A DNA stretch of 64,000 nucleotides from Chitinivibrio alkaliphilus ACht1. Lineage in GTDB: Bacteria > Fibrobacterota > Chitinivibrionia > Chitinivibrionales > Chitinivibrionaceae. Shown piece by piece: positions 9,358 through 18,930 of the stretch. The notes under the pieces are model-generated. The model made no database searches. It was given only the letters and a program-made list of their open reading frames with translations, and was not told where the DNA came from. The DNA lies in assembly GCF_000474745.1 (NCBI RefSeq), contig NZ_ASJR01000009.1:48622-112621 (forward strand), given 5' to 3'. How positions within the stretch are numbered: position 1 is the stretch's first letter; each line of letters begins with the position of its first letter. The translations under genes and the position numbers were made by a program.

Positions 9358-10225
9358 ATGAAAAAAAGCGGAGCTTCTTGAGAAACTATCTTCTCCTGAG
9401 GAAGAACAGGTGATTCAGGGGTTGCTGCGTTTTACCGCCCATGCATCCCCCCATGATTTAAAATACCTTATTCCTCTTGTCCAAAGTTCCAACGAACATA
9501 TTTCCCATATTGCACGTGAAACCGCCGCAGATTTCATCAGAAATATTCTTTTAGATCGTCTTGAGGAGCTTTCCTGTGAGGAAGTACAGAAACTGATTGA
9601 GGTGGTGCGGAAACTGACTCCTGACTTTCTTGCCAATGTGTTGAGTGAGATTCGGCGCGGAAGTGAGGGACGCCGTGTCCATGCCATACAATTGCTACGA
9701 TATATGAACGACGATGAGGTTGTACGAAAAGTCCTTATTACGCTCCTGCGCAGTAAGGTAACGCATGTACGAGCCACAGCGGTAAAAGTTCTGGGGTATT
9801 TTGTTAATTCTCTCGAGCATCACCTATTCCGTTCTATTTTGCAAGATTCTGATCCGCGAGTGCGTGCCAATGCGATTGAAGCTATTGAGATGCTTCATGA
9901 GCCCCGTTTGGTATACATGATTATTCGTTTCAAAAATGATCCCAATAATCGGGTTCGCGGCAATACTCTCAAGGCGCTATACACTCTTGAAAAACGGGAT
10001 GTGCTTCCTGATGTGCTGAAAATGATGACCAGTTCAGAAAAAAATATGATCCTTACTGCTTTGTGGCTCCTTACGGTTATTCCTCTTTGTTCAAAAGAGC
10101 TGGAAGATCTTTGTGATCTCTATCTTGATCATGATGATGGCGACATACAACGCCGCGCCGCCTTGGCATGGGAGAAACTTCTCGGGTGGAAACAACAGCA
10201 GGCTGCTCCCCTCTCTCGACAATAG
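9358..10225 (+). CDS. HEAT-repeat protein; start region has a frame ambiguity
   Basis: An all-helical protein made of HEAT/PBS-lyase-type repeats; repeated units such as VRATAVKVLGYF, VRANAIEAIEML and VRGNTLKALYTL are easy to see. Such repeats form a curved protein-binding scaffold; the partner is unknown. The uninterrupted frame begins at a GTG at 9410, but codons upstream of it look coding back to 9362 (AELLEKLSSPEEEQ). An ATG with a GGAAG site lies at 9358, out of frame by one base because of the A7 run at 9361-9367. With six A the two join as MKKAELLEKL. So either the run is one base too long, or translation starts at 9410. Confidence 0.7.
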
Positions 10226-10318
10226 TTTACTCAATCGGTAGACTTTTTTGCGGAAAATCTGCACGGAAATCCCGCTTCTTTGTATATTTACGGGAGTACT
10301 ACTGTTTTTGGAGTGAAT

Positions 10319-11494
10319 ATGAAACCTGTATATATGGATTATAATGCCACAACCCCGCTTCATCCCGCCGTGCAGGAGCGCATGAAGGCTGCCATGGATC
10401 TATATGGCAATCCTTCCAGTATGCACACCCAAGGCCGACAGGCCCGTGAGGAAATAGAAGCGGCTCGTGAGGAGGTCGCTTCCTTTGTGGGGGCACGCCC
10501 GAAAAATATCATTTTTGTGGGAAGTGGCTCTGAGGCGAACAATACCATTTTTAACCTTTTTCCCTGTCGACATCGTGATTGTAGCCGCTCCATGTGCGGA
10601 AAGACCGAAATCGTGACAACGAAAATTGAACATCCGTGTATCCTTGAGTCTGCGAAAAAAGCAGAGTTGCGTGGAGTTGTGGTGAGATATCTTGATGTGG
10701 ACCGCTTTGGACGCATCAATTTAGAACAATTGGCAGAGCTGGTTACAGAGAAAACCGCCCTTGTTTCCATTATGATGGTAAATAATGAAATTGGAACAAT
10801 TCAGGATCTGGTTAGCGCTGGAAAAATTATTCATGCTAAAAACGCCTTGTTTCATACCGACGCCGTGCAGGCACTGGGAAAAATACCCATTGATGTGTCT
10901 GAGATTCGAGCGGACTTTATGTCCTTTTCTGCTCATAAGATCTACGGTCCCAAGGGAATAGGCGCTTTATATGTGGCCGATAAAGCAGATTTTTGCCCCT
11001 TTATTTTGGGCGGACATCAAGAGCAGGGCCGCCGTGCCGGCACAGAGAACACTCTGGGCATTGTTGGCATGGGAGAGGCGGTTCGTCAGCGGAAGCAGGA
11101 GATGGAAGAAGAGGGTAAGCGGCTGTGGGACCTACGACGGTTTTTTATCTCAGAGCTTCGTAATCGCGTGGATGATGTTTCTATTAATGGCCATGAAACC
11201 GAGGTGATCCCCGGTACAGTTAACGTCTCTTTTCGCGGTGTAGAGGGCGAGTCAGTTCTCTTGTATCTTGATATGTTTGGCATTGCCGTTTCCACGGGAT
11301 CTGCCTGTTCAACAGGTTCACTTGATCCATCCCATGTATTACTTGCCACGGCACATGATGCTGAAATGGCGCACGGATCAATTCGGTTTAGTTTTGGACG
11401 CGATACAACTCAGGAAGATGTCATTTATGTGTTAGACCATGTTGAGAGTACCATTACAAAGCTGCGGGAGATATCGACAGTATACAGAAAATAA
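10319..11494 (+). CDS. nifS: Cysteine desulfurase, NifS/IscS type
   Basis: About 391 residues. PLP-dependent class V aminotransferase fold: N-terminal YMDYNATTP, the Schiff-base lysine in SFSAHKIYGPKG, and the catalytic Cys in the mobile loop STGSACSTGS. It takes sulfur from cysteine for Fe-S cluster and other sulfur pathways. The ATG at 10319 is chosen because GGAG precedes it and the conserved start MKPVYMDYN follows. It lies 12 bp upstream of the NifU-like scaffold, so the two form an Fe-S assembly operon. Confidence 0.93.
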   Translation: MKPVYMDYNATTPLHPAVQERMKAAMDLYGNPSSMHTQGRQAREEIEAAREEVASFVGARPKNIIFVGSGSEANNTIFNLFPCRHRDCSRSMCGKTEIVTTKIEHPCILESAKKAELRGVVVRYLDVDRFGRINLEQLAELVTEKTALVSIMMVNNEIGTIQDLVSAGKIIHAKNALFHTDAVQALGKIPIDVSEIRADFMSFSAHKIYGPKGIGALYVADKADFCPFILGGHQEQGRRAGTENTLGIVGMGEAVRQRKQEMEEEGKRLWDLRRFFISELRNRVDDVSINGHETEVIPGTVNVSFRGVEGESVLLYLDMFGIAVSTGSACSTGSLDPSHVLLATAHDAEMAHGSIRFSFGRDTTQEDVIYVLDHVESTITKLREISTVYRK

Positions 11495-11506
11495 CAAGGA
11501 GTAACT

Positions 11507-12106
11507 ATGTCAGGTTGGGTGTATAGCGAAGTTGTGAAGGATCACTTTATTAATCCGCGGAATGCGTGGAAAAATGACGAAGATTTTGCCTATGACTGTA
11601 TGGGGAAAGATGGGAATGTTCAGTGCGGCGATGAAATGCTTTTTGCCTTGCAGATAGATGCAGAGACAGAGAAAATCATTGACTGTCGATGGCAGACCTT
11701 TGGGTGCGCCAGTGCCATTGCGAGCACGTCCATGTTGTCTGAAGCGATAAAGGGCTTAACCCTTGAAGAGGCCATGAAGATAACCCCGAAGGATATTACG
11801 GAACGGCTTGGTGGTCTCCCCGATAACAAAATCCACTGCTCTGTATTGGGGGATAAGGCCCTTTGCGCTGCTGCAAATGATTATTTTCGTAAAAACGGTA
11901 TGGAAGATCGTGTCGTTGAGCCCAAGGCGAAGCTTATTTGTGAGTGTAAAAATGTGACAGATCTTGATATTGAAGAGTCTATTCTTGAAGGAAGTCGTAC
12001 CTACACCGATCTACAGGATGATACCGGTCTGGGAACGGTGTGTGGCCGCTGTCGTGAGACGGCAGAATCTCTTTTGGAACACTACATCGAGAAGCATTTT
12101 AAGTAG
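11507..12106 (+). CDS. nifU: NifU-like Fe-S scaffold (IscU domain plus BFD-like [2Fe-2S] domain)
   Basis: 199 residues. The first ~125 form an IscU domain with three conserved cysteines (NVQCGD, TFGCASAIAS, KIHCSVLG). The last ~60 form a BFD-like [2Fe-2S] domain with C-x-C (CEC) and CGRC. The C-terminal Nfu domain of classical NifU is absent, a truncated layout that is common in anaerobes. AAGGAG precedes the ATG. It works as the scaffold on which NifS-derived sulfur and iron are assembled. Confidence 0.92.
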   Translation: MSGWVYSEVVKDHFINPRNAWKNDEDFAYDCMGKDGNVQCGDEMLFALQIDAETEKIIDCRWQTFGCASAIASTSMLSEAIKGLTLEEAMKITPKDITERLGGLPDNKIHCSVLGDKALCAAANDYFRKNGMEDRVVEPKAKLICECKNVTDLDIEESILEGSRTYTDLQDDTGLGTVCGRCRETAESLLEHYIEKHFK

Positions 12107-12178
12107 CGGTGTACCATGAGGGGGGATTTGTATATACATGTTGAAAGTGTTGATAACTGTTAATAACAAGAGGTGTTC

Positions 12179-13543
12179 ATGGTTTCTTCCGATACGATAG
12201 TTGCCCTCGCTACGCCGCGAGGAAACGCAGCCCTTGCGGTTTTGCGTATTTCCGGTCCTGACGCACATGCACTTTGTGCCGACTTTATTCAAGAAAAAAA
12301 GCGGTTTGAGACGGCCAGTCCGGGGCAATTGCGGCGGTATCTTCTTTGTGCAAAGGGAGAGGTTATTGATGAGATCACAGCGGTGAAGTTTTCTGCGCCC
12401 CGTTCATTTACGGGGGAAGATATGGTTGAGCTCATCTGTCATGGCGGAACAACGCTTCTTGAACGTATCATATCTCTATTTTTGTCCACCCCTCTTCGCT
12501 ATGCAGATCCGGGAGAGTTTAGCCGGCGGGCTTTTTTGCATGGAAAGCTGGACTTGAAAAAAGCGGAGTCCATTCACCGTCTGATCCATGCAGAAAGTGT
12601 GCAGGCTCATAAAAATGCCCTTGCCCACTATCTAGGGCAGGAACGTCCCTTCTTTGATGCTCTGAAAGATGATATTCATGCTCTTTTAGTAGATATGGAG
12701 ACAGCCATTGAATTTAGCGATACCGACGACGTGGGAGAAAGTGCGGCCTTTACAGAACGAATGGAACATCTCTTGCAAAAAATACACCGTGATTTTGAGA
12801 AGGAGTTGGAAAAACGTCAGCGCCTGCGTGAGATAGATACGGGGGTGGATGTCTGCATTGTGGGTCGTGCCAACGCAGGAAAGTCATCACTCTTAAATGC
12901 TCTTCTTGGGTATGATCGTGCGATTATTAATGCACGTAAAGGGACAACCCGGGATATTATCACTGAAACGCGTCTTCTCGGAGGAATGCGCGTTCGCTTT
13001 ATTGATACGGCTGGTTTAAATGAAACCACCGATGAAATAGAGCAGGAGGGGATTCGGCGAACGCAACAAGCGATAGCTCAGAGTGCTCTGGTAGTATGGC
13101 TTGTATCAGAAGATAGCGGCTGTACCCCAAGTGATTTTTCTGCGGTATCTTCAGGTATGGCGGAAGTGCTGGGGGTTGCGAATAAGTGTGATTCTCCGCA
13201 GGTTGAGAGTGCAGAATCGTTTCTCACGAAACATGGTGTGTATACGTGCTCCGTTTCTGCTCGGACGGGGGAGGGGGTGTCTCAGCTTCTCAGGGAGATC
13301 GAGACGCGAATACATGAAAGATACTGTGATGTAGAGTATGAGACTGTCATAGGGACTGAACGAGAAGAAGCCCTTGTACGAAGAATTGTACAGGAGCTTG
13401 ATAAGATAGACCTTGGAACACCCATGGAAATTCAGGCAGAATATCTTCGCTCCATACTTTCCCATTTGGAAAGTATTTATGGAAAGAGTTCTCCCGAAGA
13501 GGTCCTCAATGACATATTCGGGAGTTTCTGCATCGGTAAATAG
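12179..13543 (+). CDS. mnmE: tRNA uridine-34 modification GTPase MnmE
   Basis: About 454 residues. N-terminal tetrahydrofolate-binding domain (DTIVALATPRGNAALAV), helical domain, and an inserted G domain with G1 GRANAGKSS, GTTRD, DTAGL and NKCD. It ends with the diagnostic C-terminal CIGK, so the TAG that follows is a true stop. With MnmG it modifies the wobble uridine of certain tRNAs. The ATG at 12179 is placed 5 bases after AGAGG; a GTG six bases earlier is less likely. Confidence 0.95.
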   Translation: MVSSDTIVALATPRGNAALAVLRISGPDAHALCADFIQEKKRFETASPGQLRRYLLCAKGEVIDEITAVKFSAPRSFTGEDMVELICHGGTTLLERIISLFLSTPLRYADPGEFSRRAFLHGKLDLKKAESIHRLIHAESVQAHKNALAHYLGQERPFFDALKDDIHALLVDMETAIEFSDTDDVGESAAFTERMEHLLQKIHRDFEKELEKRQRLREIDTGVDVCIVGRANAGKSSLLNALLGYDRAIINARKGTTRDIITETRLLGGMRVRFIDTAGLNETTDEIEQEGIRRTQQAIAQSALVVWLVSEDSGCTPSDFSAVSSGMAEVLGVANKCDSPQVESAESFLTKHGVYTCSVSARTGEGVSQLLREIETRIHERYCDVEYETVIGTEREEALVRRIVQELDKIDLGTPMEIQAEYLRSILSHLESIYGKSSPEEVLNDIFGSFCIGK

Positions 13544-13549
13544 GCTTTG

Positions 13550-15037
13550 CTATTGAAAGCTTCGATTATACTCTGCCCGTTTGAGCTGGGCTTCGTGGTA
13601 GAAGTCCACATAATGGTCTGTGGCAATCTCCCACGAGAAATTTTCGCGCATGGCACAGCGGCGAAGCCAATCAAAGGCGGTGTGGTGAGTATACCAAATA
13701 TCCAGAGCCCATTCTATTGTGCCTTGCAGGGCTTCGGGAGTTGCATCCCAAAATTTAAACCCTGTACCCTCGTTTCGCTGAATATCAAAGTTACGAACCG
13801 TGTCATCCAGGCCGCCAACGGCTCGAACAATGGGCAGGGTTCCATATTTAAGCGAATAGATTTGATTTAATCCGCAGGGCTCAAATATGGATGGCATGAG
13901 AAACATATCCGCCCCTGCCTCAATAAGATGGGCTTTCTCGTTTGAATAGCCAATCCACGAGCCTACTTTGCCGGGATATCGTTCCGGAAGTGCGCCAAAG
14001 AAATCTTCCATTCCCTTGTCTCCGCTTCCAAGTATCACAAACTGCACATCATGGGTGGCAAGAATGGTTTCAATGACGGGAATAAGCAGATGGTATCCTT
14101 TTTGTTCTACCATGCGTCCCACAATGCCGATAATGGGAGGGGTATCCCGTTTTTCGAGGAGGAAGGCATCTTGAAGCTCTTCTTTGCAACGGGCTTTTCC
14201 GGAAAGATCATCTACGGAGAATTTCTGGGGGATAAGGGGATCCTTCTCAGGACACCATTCGTCGTAGTCTACGCCGTTTAATATGCCGAGAAAGGAGTCG
14301 CCCTTATTGTTTAGGGCAACTTCCATTCCAAAGTCAGAATAGGGACGAATTAGTTCTGCTGCGTGGGTTGGGCTTACCGTATTCACCATATCGGCAAAAT
14401 AGATTCCCGCTTTCAGCATGTTAATATCACCATAATCCTCAAACTTATCCGGGGTAAAATGCTCTGGGCCAAACCCCAGCCAGTGATAATTGTCTCCGGG
14501 ATAATTCCCCTGATAGCGGGCATTATGAATGGTTAATACTGTCGCAGCCTGACCCACGATGGGGTTATCCCAAAACCACACTTTTTGATATGCTGCAACC
14601 AGGGCTGCCTGCCAATCGTTGGCATGGATAATGTCGGGAGAAAATTGTGTGTCAATAGCTACTTGCAATGCAGCGCGGGCGAGAAACCCAAACCGTTTTG
14701 CGTTATCTCCGTAGTCTGTAAATTGATTGTCATGATACAAGCCTTCACGATTAAAAAAACCGTCATGCTCAATAAGGAGTACCTGTACGCCTCCTGTCCC
14801 GATAACCTGCTTTACACTACACCAGATCTCGATGCCGGGGCCCATGGAAACACCCATGGATTCAAGAACTGTCTCTGTTTCTACGCCCGTGTCTCGTATG
14901 GAGCTATAGTAGGGCAAGACAATACGCACATCATGTCCGCGTTTTTTCATATGAGCGCCAAGGGCGGAGACAACATCGGCCAACCCACCAGTCTTGGCAA
15001 AGGGGACTACTTCAGATGAGACAAATAATACGTTCAT
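13550..15037 (-). CDS. glgA: Glycogen/starch synthase (ADP-glucose type, GT5)
   Basis: About 495 residues. It has the N-terminal KTGGLADVV motif that binds the ADP-glucose diphosphate, a GT5 catalytic domain (HANDWQAAL, NGVDYDEW), and a GT-B C-terminal domain with MPSIFEPCGLNQIYSLKYG carrying the nucleotide-contacting acidic residue. It elongates alpha-1,4-glucan. The start MNVLFVSSE at 15037 fits the family better than an ATG 18 bases upstream. It is convergent with mnmE, 6 bp apart. Confidence 0.94.
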   Translation of the reverse strand: MNVLFVSSEVVPFAKTGGLADVVSALGAHMKKRGHDVRIVLPYYSSIRDTGVETETVLESMGVSMGPGIEIWCSVKQVIGTGGVQVLLIEHDGFFNREGLYHDNQFTDYGDNAKRFGFLARAALQVAIDTQFSPDIIHANDWQAALVAAYQKVWFWDNPIVGQAATVLTIHNARYQGNYPGDNYHWLGFGPEHFTPDKFEDYGDINMLKAGIYFADMVNTVSPTHAAELIRPYSDFGMEVALNNKGDSFLGILNGVDYDEWCPEKDPLIPQKFSVDDLSGKARCKEELQDAFLLEKRDTPPIIGIVGRMVEQKGYHLLIPVIETILATHDVQFVILGSGDKGMEDFFGALPERYPGKVGSWIGYSNEKAHLIEAGADMFLMPSIFEPCGLNQIYSLKYGTLPIVRAVGGLDDTVRNFDIQRNEGTGFKFWDATPEALQGTIEWALDIWYTHHTAFDWLRRCAMRENFSWEIATDHYVDFYHEAQLKRAEYNRSFQ

Positions 15038-15110
15038 AGATAATCCTGTTATCAAAGGTTTACGGCATATCTATTATAAAATACAATTGAACTATTTCAA
15101 GGAATAGAAC

Positions 15111-16115
15111 TTATTTAAAGGGCGTTTCCCGCCAGTACCCCAATTTTTTATCTTTTTCGAGATAGAGAAAGGGGTTTTCACCGTTGTTGTAGATTGCAAT
15201 TTTATGATGATCCATAACAATTCTTCCAGAAAATTCCACTGTTTGATAGCCGATTCGTGAGTATTGGGTTACAAGATGGTGCGCCATCCTATCAAAGGCG
15301 TCTCGACTTTCATTGAAGGTGAAAAAGATGGTTGATATTCCCTGTTCTTTCAAAGCGGTATATATTTCGAGAGGTTTCTCCCGAAGAATAGGGTATTTCT
15401 GAATGTGCTTATACAGGGCATGCTCACTTGAAAAAAGGATGTAGTGGAAATGAGCATCCGGGAGAAGCTTTTCCAGGGGAGAGAAAAGGTTGTCCTTTAA
15501 TTTGGCGCAGTTTATTTGTAATTTATCCAGTTTCGTTTCCAAGACAAGTATGTGGCGTTCATTGCCATATCGGTAGTCAAAAAGACCGTCCAATTCTTTA
15601 ATACAGGTATACTGCCATGGAGGGATCTTATCTTTTTCAAGAATCACCAAGTTTGGGTATTCATCAATCTTTAGTACATAGGTGTCGGTATTGGCAACTA
15701 AGTAGCCGTTTTTCTTTTGCGGGTTAAACCGTTTATCGAAAATTCCTCCGGTTTTTCCAGAATCAGAGAGGTGTTTGAGGAAAAACTTGACAATACGCCG
15801 GGAAATTCGCTCACCCAGTTCTCCTGTAATATTGCCAAATCCTGCGTGGGAGAAACTATAGGGAGCTTCAAAAATATCACGTACAGAGAAAATGACATAC
15901 CCGCGATCTCCGATTTGATACTCAAGGAGTATTTTATCAAGAAAGGGAATATCCTCATTTACCTCATCCGTTAGATTATGGTAGATGATCCTGCCTTCCA
16001 CTCCGTGGGCTCTTCCAACCACATAGGGGGCGGCAATATTCTTGAACAGCCGTTTTTTTGTATGCCATAGGGTCGGCTCAAATTCTTCAAAGGGAGCAGG
16101 ATAGGGAGGGCTCAC
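15111..16115 (-). CDS. Unknown protein with a possible PD-(D/E)xK-like segment
   Basis: 334 residues from a GTG at 16115, which overlaps the stop of the HAD gene (GTGA) and has CAGGAG 7 bases upstream. I do not recognise a family. It is soluble, with no signal peptide. Residues around the middle read ELDGLFDY followed by HILVLETKLDK, an Asp then E-x-K on a hydrophobic strand, which resembles the core of PD-(D/E)xK nuclease-fold proteins. The last ~120 residues have the feel of an alpha/beta domain. The nuclease-like reading is weak inference. Confidence 0.6.
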   Translation of the reverse strand: MSPPYPAPFEEFEPTLWHTKKRLFKNIAAPYVVGRAHGVEGRIIYHNLTDEVNEDIPFLDKILLEYQIGDRGYVIFSVRDIFEAPYSFSHAGFGNITGELGERISRRIVKFFLKHLSDSGKTGGIFDKRFNPQKKNGYLVANTDTYVLKIDEYPNLVILEKDKIPPWQYTCIKELDGLFDYRYGNERHILVLETKLDKLQINCAKLKDNLFSPLEKLLPDAHFHYILFSSEHALYKHIQKYPILREKPLEIYTALKEQGISTIFFTFNESRDAFDRMAHHLVTQYSRIGYQTVEFSGRIVMDHHKIAIYNNGENPFLYLEKDKKLGYWRETPFK

Positions 16116-16753
16116 TGCGATGCTCCTGAAAAAAGAAGTTCCTGAGGGGTATCTATTGTGGTGGTGGGGATACACCCTGTGGGAAGGGAGGTCTTGTTCC
16201 ACCTTACAAACACCGTTTCTATTCCCGCCTGAGTGCCGCTTTGAATATCAACGGATGAATCGCCGATAAACACAGCCGTGCTGGGGGGATAGTATGAAAG
16301 AGCCTTCTTCACTGGGTCTGGCGCCGGCTTTGGGAGCGCGGTATCTTCAGGGGTAATACAGTATTCGAAAAGATCTTTGAGAGAGACAAATTCAAGGTAG
16401 CGTAGCAGTGAGGCGCGTCGTCGGGAGGTTACAATGCTGAGGTGTTTATTGTGTTTAGTAAGTTGCAACAGCGTGTCGCGTACGCCGGGGAATACCCGTA
16501 AGAGAGAGTCTGCATGGGCGTATTGATACTCCATAAATTCTTTCTGTAAGGTGTCGTAATGCGTATCTGACATGGGACCGAAGAGAAATTCCATTTGCCG
16601 ACGCAAGGGGATACCGATGGAGCGTTGCACTTCCTGTGCATTGAAGGGACGGCCATACCGTGTGCAGAGAAATTCATAGGACTTGCAGATTAATTCTGAT
16701 GTATCAAGAATGGTTCCGTCACAGTCAAATAGGTAGAGGTCATACTCTTTCAT
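16112..16753 (-). CDS. HAD-superfamily phosphatase, phosphoglycolate-phosphatase-like
   Basis: 213 residues. Motif I is FDCDGTILDTS, motif II SIVTSRRR, with a Lys-containing PKPAPDPVKKAL and motif IV FIGDSSVDIQSG. The helical cap between motifs I and II is of the GPH/PGMB type. The substrate cannot be fixed from the sequence. It lies 13 bp downstream of the adenylate-forming-like gene and overlaps the unknown protein downstream, forming one operon. Confidence 0.85.
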   Translation of the reverse strand: MKEYDLYLFDCDGTILDTSELICKSYEFLCTRYGRPFNAQEVQRSIGIPLRRQMEFLFGPMSDTHYDTLQKEFMEYQYAHADSLLRVFPGVRDTLLQLTKHNKHLSIVTSRRRASLLRYLEFVSLKDLFEYCITPEDTALPKPAPDPVKKALSYYPPSTAVFIGDSSVDIQSGTQAGIETVFVRWNKTSLPTGCIPTTTIDTPQELLFSGASQ

Positions 16754-16766
16754 ACAGTCGGTTCCT

Positions 16767-18524
16767 TTACGGCAGGTTTAAGGTTCTTACGACCCGTGCA
16801 AGGGCACTCCGGTTAATTCGATAGGTATGAAGGAGAAGGCCCTTTGCACAGGAGATTTCTGGAATCAAATATATGTCGTGGACAACATGCGGATTACGTG
16901 CATCCTCCAAAAGAGTATTGATCTCATTGAGAATGATCTTTCGGGCTACGGTACTACGAAGAATCTCCTCTAGGTCATACTCCTTTTTTCGCGGAAGAAC
17001 TCTCTGGAGTGCTTCTACATTCGGGGCGATACAGGCATAGAGGTTTTCTCCATGGGAAAAGAGGGCGGAGCGTTCTACAAACTCTGATCGATCCATGATC
17101 AGCTCTATCCATTCGGGAAAGAGAGACCTGCCCCGCAGTATAATTTCTGATTTTGAAGCACCGTGCACAGAGAGTTGGTTTCCCTCAATTGTTCCCATAT
17201 CTCCTGTATGATGCCAGTATGTGGGGTCCGTACTAATTCGTGGGCTGCGTAGATGTATTTCCCCGAAGGAGTGACGTTCAGATTCCTTGTCAATACGAAC
17301 CTCCGTATCCCCGAGAAGGGTTCCGCAATACGCGGGGGATCTTGGTCGTGCTTTTCCCAGGGAGAGTATCGATGCAGCATGTGTACGGGAGTAGATGCTG
17401 TATGTTTGTACATGAAGCATCTCCAGAAGTGTGAGGACGTACCACGGGGCGGGGCTAGCACCGATATAGGCGGTTCGGAGATTTTTTCCCCCTTTGGAAC
17501 GCAAGGGGCCATGAAAAAGAAGTCGTCCGATGCTATGAATAAGTGGATGTGGTGTTTCCCGCGTGTGCCCTTGGTTTTGAATCCCCTTTTCACAGAAGCG
17601 ATAAATGCCTTTGCATAGGCCGAAATGTTTTTTCCGTTCCCAAATTTCAACACATTTCTTGTAGAGTTGTACCCATTGTGCCGGAAGAGCAGCGATGCTT
17701 GTTGGTTCAATATGCGCAATAAGACGCCAGTATTTTTCTTCCCACAGGCAGACAAGGGCAGCACCGGCACTAAGAAGTACGTAGTTAATTGTGTGATCGA
17801 GGCAATGCCACGGCGGGAGAAGTGAGAGATGGATTGTATCTGATCCGGGGTGGTGAATCTCTTTTGTTTTCCCTATGGTACGAGCAATTTGTCCCTGAGA
17901 AAGAGGGACATCCTGTAACATTCCCTCACTATTTTGGGTAATAAAAATATGTGCTGTATCATCGGGGCTGGACTTCTTTCTTCGTCCTCGAAAAATTCTA
18001 AAAATTCGTGATTCAAAACCAATCTGTAAGAGATGTTCAAAGGCAAAGGTTGTTTTTTCATCATACTCATCCACGGCAATGTAGTCCTCTGACATAACCA
18101 CCACGGCTTTTACTGTGGCTGCACTGGTGATATGGTTCTTGTATTTCTCCAGGAGATCTCTGTTTTCAACAAACACAATCCGGGGGGCAACGAGGGTAAA
18201 CACCTGTTCCATCTCATGGGGAGAGTAGTGGGGGTTTACGGGGATCGCCACGGCCCGGTTTCCCAAAACTGCCAGCTCTGTAAGGGGTAGACGGGAGTTC
18301 CTCTCGCAGATAATAAGACAGTGGTCTTCTTCTTTTAGGCCAATATAGGCAAGCCCCTCTCCGATATTAATAACCTGTTCTTCAGCTTGTTGGTAGGAAA
18401 GGCTGGTCAGCTCTCTCTCTCCAAAATATTCAAACTCTTCCCGCGGGAAATACAGAGCCGTACGGTGGGAAAACATTTCCACACTGTGTTGCCAGAGTGC
18501 GGTGACTGTCTCAGTATTCTTCAT
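16767..18524 (-). CDS. Degenerate adenylate-forming (acyl-CoA synthetase-like) protein
   Basis: About 585 residues. The family layout is clear at both ends: N-terminal YQQAEEQVINIGEGLAYIG, IPVNPHYSP, and C-terminal YWHHTGD and SEIILRGRSLFPEWIE. The catalytic signatures are altered. The phosphate-binding motif (normally Y-T-S-G-T-T-G-x-P-K-G) reads ITQNSEGMLQDV, and the adenine motif (YGxTE) reads YSIYSRTHA. The acyl-AMP reaction is therefore doubtful. The frame is intact, so it looks like a maintained pseudoenzyme or a divergent activity. The start MKNTET at 18524 has AGGA upstream. Confidence 0.7.
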   Translation of the reverse strand: MKNTETVTALWQHSVEMFSHRTALYFPREEFEYFGERELTSLSYQQAEEQVINIGEGLAYIGLKEEDHCLIICERNSRLPLTELAVLGNRAVAIPVNPHYSPHEMEQVFTLVAPRIVFVENRDLLEKYKNHITSAATVKAVVVMSEDYIAVDEYDEKTTFAFEHLLQIGFESRIFRIFRGRRKKSSPDDTAHIFITQNSEGMLQDVPLSQGQIARTIGKTKEIHHPGSDTIHLSLLPPWHCLDHTINYVLLSAGAALVCLWEEKYWRLIAHIEPTSIAALPAQWVQLYKKCVEIWERKKHFGLCKGIYRFCEKGIQNQGHTRETPHPLIHSIGRLLFHGPLRSKGGKNLRTAYIGASPAPWYVLTLLEMLHVQTYSIYSRTHAASILSLGKARPRSPAYCGTLLGDTEVRIDKESERHSFGEIHLRSPRISTDPTYWHHTGDMGTIEGNQLSVHGASKSEIILRGRSLFPEWIELIMDRSEFVERSALFSHGENLYACIAPNVEALQRVLPRKKEYDLEEILRSTVARKIILNEINTLLEDARNPHVVHDIYLIPEISCAKGLLLHTYRINRSALARVVRTLNLP

Positions 18525-18629
18525 GTGAATGATCCTTTCGCAATTCCTACACAAAGAGTATATCATGATCTTTGGGAAATATCAAAGGGATACGTTGTGG
18601 TTCCCATAAAGATAAATAATAAAAAAACA

Positions 18630-18660
18630 TTGACAGGGGGAAGTTTTATAACAATATTAT
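18630..18660 (+). promoter_or_regulatory. Possible sigma-70 promoter
   Basis: TTGACA at 18630-18635 is a perfect -35 box. The best -10 is TATTAT at 18655-18660 with a long 19-base spacer, or a weaker AATATT at 17 bases. It lies 45 bp before the small acidic gene. Confidence 0.4.
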
Positions 18661-18705
18661 CAGTTACTAAAATGAAACACGGCTTAACGGAAAGGAATAC
18701 AACGT

Positions 18706-18894
18706 ATGATAGATGAAGAATTTGATGCTGATGAGGTTCTCCGAGATATGGATTCCGAAGATGATCTCTTCCTTGAGTCTGATGAAGATGATGATGACGT
18801 ACGGGAACTCAACTTTGGGAATCGTTTTGATGAGAACGCAAACTTTAACGATATTGCCAGTGACCTTGACACTGCAGAAGATCTCTGGGAGTAG
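18706..18894 (+). CDS. Very acidic 62-residue protein of unknown function
   Basis: Of 62 residues about 27 are Asp or Glu, with only three Arg and no Lys. AAAGGA lies upstream of the ATG, and a good -35 element precedes it. The frame is the first gene of a short plus-strand unit leading into lpxH. I recognise no family; highly acidic small proteins may be DNA mimics, chaperone-like or metal buffering, but nothing here decides. Confidence 0.6.
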   Translation: MIDEEFDADEVLRDMDSEDDLFLESDEDDDDVRELNFGNRFDENANFNDIASDLDTAEDLWE

Positions 18895-18897
18895 ATT

Positions 18898-18920
18898 CCG
18901 GGGAACACATATTTCCCCGG
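18898..18920 (+). other. Stable hairpin between the acidic gene and lpxH
   Basis: CCGGGGAA (18898-18905) pairs perfectly with TTCCCCGG (18913-18920) around a 7-base loop. No T run follows, so it is not a clear terminator; it ends 10 bp before the lpxH start and may attenuate or stabilise the transcript. Confidence 0.5.
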
Positions 18921-18930
18921 AGTTACGCCG

